The notes beneath the pieces were generated by a model. The model had not been told where the DNA came from. It saw only the letters and a program-made list of their open reading frames with translations, and searched no databases. Shown one piece after another: positions 56,751 to 64,000 of a DNA stretch of 64,000 nt. The first letter of the stretch is position 1. Each line of letters starts with the position of its first letter. This DNA comes from Botryotinia globosa (taxonomy: Eukaryota > Ascomycota > Leotiomycetes > Helotiales > Sclerotiniaceae). Where the stretch lies: NCBI GenBank assembly GCA_014898425.1, contig RCSZ01000006.1, positions 2,170,001 through 2,234,000 on the forward strand, in the 5' to 3' direction. A program made the position numbers and the translations under genes.

Positions 56751-58259
56751 GGGTTTTATTAGATGGGGAGTATTGGATTGGAGGGGAGAAGAGGAGATAG
56801 GAAGGGATTTGGTGAAGTGGATTGGATGAATGAATTGGAGTGGAGTGGATTGGAGAGGTAGGAAGTAGGAGGTAGGAGGTCAGGAAGATATACGAGAAAC
56901 ACAAGACCTTTACTTTAATTCACCTTGCTGGATTGGAATCTTGATATCATCTTGATGGTAATTGTAATGGTGATGATTTATATCATGTGGATGAAACCAA
57001 TACTGATAATATTTACAAAAATTGATACGAAGAAATGAGAATACCTATCTAGGTATGTGATGGATTTTCATACTTGGAGTTGGTCATGTGATATTATTGG
57101 TATTGGTGATGTAGAGAAAGTTGTGAGTGGGTAATGTGTGGGGAATATGTGGGAAATGAATGGTAGGTAGTAAGTAGTAGTAGTGGTGGTAGTAGTAATA
57201 CAAACCTCCCAAATGCGTTTCAGCTGCTTTGGGCATCTTTGTATCTAATCATGTTATCGATTTGGATATTTGGTAGGTGGGTTGATGGATAGATGGGAGG
57301 GGGTTTGGTATGAGAGTGTGGTACGATGGATGTGGTACGACGGATGTGGTACGAGAGTGGTACGAGAGTGTGGTTTGTACAAAGGGTTATATGTAGGCAT
57401 GTATGGTTGGAGTATGTGGTACAAAGAGAAAAGGTGTGTAAGATTTTTGTGAGTTGGGGTATGAGGGTTTGGTGTCTTTGGATTTGGAGAGGAGAGGAGA
57501 GGATCGTGTTTTGTTTGTGAGAGGGATGGGGAGTGAGGGATTGGGGGTGGATAAATGAGTATGAGTGGATGAATAGATGGATGAATAGTTGGATGAATTG
57601 GATTGAGGATTTGTAATGGGTGGTTTTGGAGGGGAAGATGGGATGTGGTTGTGTATGTATGAGGATATAAGAATGATTGTGTAGGATGAGGGGTGAAGAT
57701 GATGAGGGGTGAAGTTATATTAGATATGCAGTGAGAATTGAAGTACATATGGATATGGTAAATGAGGGAAATGGCCGAGTTCATGACCATCCATCCATCC
57801 ATCCACCCTCCATCTCCTAGCGCCTCCTCGACGAAAACTAATCCTCGATGATATAGCCGAGTGCTACCTCGCATGTTACATCACATGATATCATTACGTT
57901 ACCTCGTCGCATCTTCAGCCTCATTCAACATGGGAAAAACATGGCTTTTACCATATGAACGATGAATGGTGGACCAGAACTGTGTACTAGGTCTTGTGTG
58001 CACTTGCTTATGACTAGGTGTACAGAGTCGAAGAAAAAGATGTGGTCAGATGTGTGGTATGCTCGGTTGGAGTGGATGGTTATGGATGGTTATGGTGGAT
58101 GGATGGATGGTTATAGACTACAGTATGTAGATGGATGGATGGTTATGGTGGATAGATGGATGGATGGGTTATACAATGGATACCTATATATGCATGTGTG
58201 CGCTGATCCATCTTCTTGGCATGGCCTTGCAAATATTGCCATGTAGGTAGTTTTGTAGA

Positions 58260-58428
58260 CCCCACATAGATACATAGATACATATATATAGATATACATA
58301 CATGTGTATATAGATGTATACATAAATACATATATATATATACATACATACATACATACATATACATACATACATACATATATATATACATACATATATA
58401 TATACATACATACATACATATATACATA
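58260..58428. repeat. TATA/CATA microsatellite
   Basis: Irregular runs of ACATACAT and TATATATA over about 170 bases. They create three overlapping Tyr/Met/Val-rich minus-strand ORFs that are artefacts. Confidence 0.9.
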
Positions 58429-59839
58429 GTCCATCCTCCCTACCTAGGTAATGCTCAGGACTCCAGTGACTACTCCCTCTACCCTCTCACCAAACGCCAA
58501 AGTTTTTTCTATTCTTGTTTATCGTATTGTGTACGGGATCCGGCATGGGTTGTATGTATGTGTGTTGGTGTATTGAGGAGTGGTCATGTAGTGTTACTTG
58601 GACTCAAAGTCGAGGGCGGCATACATATATTGGGTGTCTGATATATCTACCTACCTATCCACCTACCTACCCAGGACTAGATTCTCATAGATTCTTATAG
58701 ATTCTCGCCAGGATTATATACTTTATATACGAGAAATATAACTTCAAGGTGTATGCATGTATTTGTTCATCATCGGTCATATACCAACAATATACCAACA
58801 ATATAACATAATACAATACAAGCATCATCACTCGTTTTTTTCTCTTTTCTTTTCTTTTTTCTCGTCTCTCTTCTCTCTTCCCTCTTCTCTCTTTAAATCT
58901 TAAACCCCTTATTGATTAACTTTCTCATGGGAGATAACGCGCATCACTCCATTCGAACCAATCACCCCTCGAGAAATAGTAATCCTTCCCTTTCCAGGAA
59001 TCTCCCAAAAATCTCTTCTCATAATTACTAGGAAACATCTAGTGAAAACCTACGGAGTTACCGAGTAATAATATTCTCAACTCGGATTTCCCTTGGAGGA
59101 GGAAGTGGAAGTGGAAGTTGAGAGGGTATCCAACAAGGTGTTTTTACTTACAGATCCCATCATTTCATCTGGGTCCCTTCATCTGGTCCATCCTACCCAT
59201 CATACGCATCTTACCCATCTGGTCCATCCTACCCATCATACCCATCATACCCAACATCAAAAGATCCGAGATCCGAAATCCGAAAATCCGAAAAGCAGAG
59301 ATTTCTTTCATATAATATCAATCGAGTAACATCTCCAGTAACATCTCCCGTTCACGTGAAAATCAAAAGGCAAAAAGGTCAAAAAGGTCAAAAAGAGGAA
59401 AAGGGTGCTTATCAAGTACCTCTCAAGGTTCTCAAAATTCAAGGGTCCCCCATCTACCTCTCGAGCACAACTTTACACTTTAAAAAGACTTTCCAAGACA
59501 ACCTTTTTTCTTGATCCATCCATTCATCATCCATCCATCCATTCATCATCCATCCATCCATCCATATACATAATACGATTGAATCAATCACAACTTCACA
59601 ACGTTTTCTGTCACATTACTTCGGATTGCCTCTTCCTCTTTCTTCATCTCTTCAAGTGTCGATCTCGGATCTTCATTATCACACCCTTCATCCTTCATCC
59701 TCCACACACTTGATAGACAACATATCACCCTTTTACCCATCTACCTTTTGTTTCTTCGAACAATAATTGTCTATATTGGCAAGTCCACAAGACAGTGATA
59801 CGATAATTCTCGGTCAATTCTCACACTCGTCTCTTCAAG

Positions 59840-61116
59840 ATGACCGACTTCAACCCCAACATGGTCGATCTAGACACGGCTGATCCAAAAGATGTCATTT
59901 GTTATCTCGGTCTTGGTGAAAATGAGTACAATGGAAAATTGGGAGCGTAAGTTGTTTCCTTCTTATCATCCTCTTGAAATCACCTGCTAATCAATCATCA
60001 TAGTCGTATCTCTGCTCTCTTCGTTATCTTGATCGTCTCCTCGGCTGCTACCTTCTTTCCCGTTATTGCTGCAAGAGTCAGCTGGGTTAAGATTAACATC
60101 TATGTCTACCTCTTCGCGCGTTACTTTGGTGCTGGCGTTATCATCGCAACTGCTTTCATCCAGTAAGTTCTTTCTATCCTTCCAAACAAGTCTTCTCTCG
60201 AAAGAGTGAAATCTAACATGTTTTCAGTTTACTTGATCCCGCCTATGGAGAAATTGGTTCCGACACGTGTGTTGGAATGACTGGTGGCTGGGCCGAGTAT
60301 TCTTGGGTGCCTGCTATTGTTTTGCTCTCAGTCTTGTCCATCTTCATGATGGACTTTGTTGCTGAACAATATGTTGATCGCAAGTATGGCTTCACACATG
60401 GTCCATCTATCGAAGATGTTGTCACCAATCAACCGGACGATAACACTACTCGTCGCGCAACCCTTACACACAACCAACTTCACTCTGGTGATCAAGATCC
60501 AACCCTCTTCGATAACATCGCACAAGCTCAAGAATTGAAGGATCACAGCCCTGCATCCAACTCTTTCTCCAATGAAAAGGATGTTGAGAAGACGACGACT
60601 TCCTCTGAGATGGCAGAAGAACGTTCTTTCCGTCAACAAATTTGTGCTTTCTTGATTCTCGAATTTGGTGTCATCTTTCACTCTGTCATCATCGGTCTTA
60701 ATCTTGGTACTGCTGGTGATGAGTTTGCAACTCTCTACCCTGTCCTGGTCTTTCATCAATCCTTTGAGGGTCTTGGTATCGGCGCTCGTATGTCTGCCAT
60801 TCCTTTCCCCAAGCGTTTCTCTTGGCTCCCATGGGTTCTCTGCGCAGGCTATGGTCTCACCACACCCATCGCTATTGCCATCGGTCTTGGCCTCCGCACA
60901 ACTTACAACTCTGGTTCGTTCACTGCCAATGTCATCTCTGGTGTTCTTGATTCCATCTCTGCTGGGATCCTCATCTACACGGGTTTAGTTGAGTTGTTGG
61001 CTCGTGACTTCTTGTTCAACCCAGACTTGACTCATGATAAGAAGAGACTTACATTCATGATCTGTTGCGTTTTGCTCGGAACATTCATCATGGCTCTTCT
61101 TGGTAAATGGGCTTAA
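59840..61116 (+). CDS. ZIP-family zinc transporter
   Basis: Exons 59840-59946, 60004-60162 and 60228-61116 join in phase across 57- and 65-bp introns (GTAAGT...CATAG with CTAAT; GTAAGT...TTCAG with CTAAC), giving 384 residues. Eight membrane segments are predicted with a variable cytosolic loop between III and IV (about residues 130-215). The metal site in helix IV reads EFGVIFHSVIIGLNLG (His240) and in helix V FHQSFEGLGIGAR (His265, Glu269), the ZIP hallmark. HLLDPAYGEIG after the second splice is typical of fungal Zrt1/Zrt2-type members. The loop lacks the long His run of some relatives. It should import Zn(II) at the plasma membrane, and fungal members are induced by zinc deficiency through Zap1-type factors; no such site was confirmed here. 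Confidence 0.95.
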
Positions 61117-62029
61117 CTTGATTCTCTGGATTTGTTGAGCATTTACTCTTGTGGACGTTGGTTGGTTTCTTATATCGGCGGATGGTTTTCTCGTTGATGG
61201 ATGGTTTTCATATACCCAAGAAGATTTTACTTTCTTATGCGAAAAAATGAAGTTGCCCATGTGTAACTTGTATTTAGGAAGGATGGAATTACTGATTTGA
61301 TGAATGGACGGAAACAAAAGTGAGATTGCATATTTCTACTTTTTTCTTTCTTTTTCAACATCGCATAGGATTTTTACCTTACCTTTCTTTACCTTGGTTT
61401 ACTGAATGGTTTGATGATGATCATATGAGTTATGACTCATGAAATGTAGTTGAATCCAGGATGGATGATAGGAACTTTAATAGATTAATAGAGCTGATAT
61501 TTGCTTGATTTGATTGTGTTGTGTGTTTGTGAGATTATGATGTCGATGTGAATTTGAATGTGATATATGCGGATGTGCTGCGGTTTATAACTTGAATATA
61601 CTGGATAGTGTTAGGTCGTCGTTGATTATAGCGATGGTAATGAGATGGCATTCAGTACTAGCATGAATATACAGGGCTTGCTGGTAAGTTTCGTGGAGTA
61701 GGTATACATTCTGTTTAGGGAGTATCGTGGGTGAGTGGATGGTGACTAGGAGTAATTGGAGAAGTGACCAGGGGAGTGGGTGATGTATTTTCTTAGGGTT
61801 ATGAGAGGGAGGACTTGGGGGTAGACAAATGAGTGAGGTGAGTGAAGTGATCATTGGGGATTTTGAAATTGTAATGCGAGAGAGAGTGCGAGAGAGAGCG
61901 AGAGAGAGAGCGAGAGAGAGAGAGAGAGAGAGAGAGAGTGTGTGTGTGTGTGTGTATGTACTTTTTCTTATTAATCTAGCTTTTCTACTTTCATTAATTT
62001 CTTCATCAATCATTTCCTAATTCAATTAT
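61117..62029. other. Intergenic; (GA)n and (GT)n microsatellites
   Basis: 3' region of the ZIP gene. A GAGAGAGCGAGAGA run lies at 61878-61938, followed by (TG)n to about 61955. ORFs on both strands here come from the repeat. No gene is supported. Confidence 0.5.
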
Positions 62030-64000
62030 TCCTTATAAAATAAAGCTTTCTTTAAAGATCTAATAAAGAATTAATTATTCTTTATTTCTTTAAAACCGTT
62101 TCTAAATTAAAAGCTTCTTTTAAGCGATAATTATTAGGTAGTAAGTATAGCTCTCAATATATGGAATCTCTGGTTTCTAATCAATAAAAGCAATCGTATA
62201 ATCTTAAGCAATTATATAATCTTTTAAAAAATATTAAAAAAATGTAATCTATATTAAATTTTGTATTATAATTTAAAATTATATTATCAATTTGTAATCA
62301 TTTTAAAAACTTTTAAGAATTTTTGAAATATATAAAATATATAACTTGAATATATTGAAGCTATTCCTATATTATTTCAAATTTATTATTATAAAAATAG
62401 ATTATTTGAATCTAAATTATTAGAAAAATTAGAAAAGATACTTATAATAATATCAAAATTATAACTAAAATCTTCCAAATTAAATATTATAATAATACTC
62501 TTTTTATTTTTATTTTTTATATACTTTCAATTTTATTATTATTATTACTATTACTATTGTTATTAAAATTCCCAAATTCTAGAAATTTAGAAAATAGTAT
62601 ATAATTGATTTGTAGAATCAGATTTTCAATAATATCAATTATAATATCTTCATTTTTTAAATCCTTTTGTATTTAATTAGATTTTGTTTTTTATAAATCC
62701 TTTTTGATTTGAATTTATTCTACCTTCCAGATTAATTTCAAATTGAGAATCTTGATTAATAATTCGGGAAATATTGATTCCTTAGTTTTCTTTAATCTTA
62801 CAATTTCCTCTCAATATACTTTATTCTCTACTCTAGCTTTCCTTTTAAGTTTTTTATATTTAAATCTTTTATTAACAATAAACTTACAATAAATAATCAT
62901 TTATTTTCTTTATTTATATTTATTTTCTTTTTTTATTTCCTTTCTAATTTTAGTTTCTAAATCAGCCCAAATAAATATATCAATTTTAATAATATACTTA
63001 TTCTTTTAAATTTTATATTACATATCCTCCATCTATCGATCTATTATTATATCTATCTCAACTTTTTATAATTCAATACAAATAAAAACCATATTAAAAT
63101 CTTTATCAAAACTCTCAAATTTAGTTTTTGATAAAGAACTTAATAAAGAAGTAATCTTAATATTCCATTTTGATTATTAAATTTACTAAACTTCTATTAG
63201 TTTTATAAATATTCATTGTATTGATAATAAACAACAAAAATCTTTCTCTCTTTTAAAATCAAAGATTTTAAATTGTTTAATGTATTTTTGAGTTATTGGA
63301 GGATATATACTAAATTTACTAAATGCTTTTTTGATAATGTTTTTCTTGAAGATTTATTGTTATATAATAAGCAAATTTCAAAGAAATTTGTATATATTAT
63401 ATTTAATATATTATTTCTTTAATAAAGTATAAATCAAGGTTTTATGGTTGTGTTTATAATTATCAAATATATTAATATTTAAAGGTTGTATGTAATGTGT
63501 TATATAAAGGATAAGTGATATTAAAAAAATATAATTGTTTATTGTAAGCTTTAGAAATATAAGAATTTTATAACTTTTATAATTATTTATTAATAATACT
63601 TTATATAGTTAATCTAATCTTGTTTTTGTATATTTAATGAAATACTTGAAATAATTTATAGCAATCTTATTGTTGATAAATCCTTTCTTTATGTGTGAAC
63701 AAGGGAATTCACACATAGGGAATTCACTTCAAGGAAATGACCTCAATATAAAGACTACTATATTGAAAGGATTAAGTGAATACGAAAGAGATTAGCTCTT
63801 TCAATAACACTTATATAAAACCTATTACTTTCTTATTTAGCTAATTTTTTAGATAGAATATAATTAAATATATAGAATCTATATATTTATGAATACTACG
63901 TCTTTCGTATCTATTAGAGTAGATAATAGCAATAAATCAACTTTAGGTATATTTTGAAATAAGACTTTTCATTACTTCTCTAAAATTATTGAAAGCATAT
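62030..64000. repeat. A+T-rich decayed repeat block, runs off the right edge
   Basis: Composition switches sharply at about 62030 to TA-rich sequence like the retrotransposon island. No LTR of the island family was seen. Minus-strand fragments such as WADLETKIRK (near 62965) suggest a decayed coding element, but class is not recognisable. Near 63688-63711 GTGTGAAC and GAATTCACAC form a short inverted repeat in a GC-richer patch. The right boundary is outside the window. Confidence 0.55.

Larger units (their letters stand above)
56074..59839. other. Long intergenic region rich in simple repeats
   Basis: About 3.8 kb between malate synthase and the ZIP gene with no supported gene. It holds the 12-bp tandem repeat (56641-56750), GTGGTACGA repeats (57310-57370), CCATCC/GGATGG repeats (57788-57807 and 58080-58170) and TATACATACA repeats (58260-58428). 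ACCTACCT stretches lie near 58436-58447 and 58650-58672, and CCCATC(A/T)TAC repeats near 59195-59252. Predicted ORFs here are made of these repeats. A CT-rich leader precedes the ATG at 59840. Confidence 0.5.

Noticed and set aside
56488..56904. 138-codon minus-strand ORF and its plus-strand counterpart
   Set aside because: Built largely from the 12-bp GAGAGTGAGGGA tandem repeat; no start context or domain.
58111..58434. Three overlapping Tyr/Met/Val-rich minus-strand ORFs
   Set aside because: They are translations of a TATA/CATA microsatellite; open in all three frames because the repeat lacks stops.
60328..60759. 143-codon minus-strand ORF within the ZIP gene
   Set aside because: Antisense shadow of a clear ZIP coding exon.

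Overview
The window is nuclear DNA of a filamentous ascomycete. Introns are short (46-111 bp) with CTAAC/CTAAT-like branch sites just before the acceptor. Leaders are CT-rich, genes are single and spread over both strands, and large A+T blocks carry RIP-like decay (repeat-induced C-to-T mutation). A helotialean plant-associated fungus such as Botrytis or Sclerotinia fits the compartmented composition and gene content. That is inference; no marker gene fixes the species. Almost all gene models below were built by hand by joining frames across GT-AG introns, and each join was checked for phase.

Left arm (1-27,342). It opens with the 3' part of an O-fucosyltransferase-like gene. Three genes or gene fragments (2,061-5,823) share one Cys-rich zinc-ribbon signature. 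A divergent pair follows: a membrane glycosyltransferase-like gene and an SGNH/CE2-like gene. Then come a secreted DNase1-like protein, an A+T-rich Tc1/mariner-type MITE, an MFS transporter, a short-chain dehydrogenase, a small secreted-then-anchored single-pass protein, a GNAT acetyltransferase and a SUR7/PalI-like tetraspan protein.

Transposon island (27,955-41,614, with A+T-rich sequence to about 42,330). A Ty3/gypsy element with 150-bp LTRs and target duplication AAGAT was entered by a second copy of the same family in opposite orientation (target duplication ATTGT). The inner copy carries a further 960-bp insertion. A third LTR plus 3' fragment sits in the 5' part of the outer element. 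All copies are heavily decayed, with stops throughout and the reverse-transcriptase YLDD motif changed to YLNN in both. The opposed copies form an inverted repeat several kb long.

Right arm (42,331-62,030). It holds a second tetraspan gene, a GT92/GT2-like glycosyltransferase, a possible 28-residue spliced microprotein, a CTR copper transporter, a broken BIM1/X325-like copper-protein gene, a pogo-like MITE, malate synthase with a peroxisomal SKL tail, and a ZIP zinc transporter. From about 62,030 to the end the sequence is A+T-rich again, probably another decayed repeat that runs off the edge.

Themes. Metal handling recurs on the right (CTR, BIM1-like, ZIP), and BIM1 is known to work with CTR in copper uptake in Cryptococcus. 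Surface glycan or secretory functions recur on the left. The most interesting items are the BIM1-like pseudogene, whose frameshift falls at the copper-binding N-terminal histidine, the nested inverted retrotransposons with a locally RIP-spared 108-bp duplication, and the cluster of zinc-ribbon genes.
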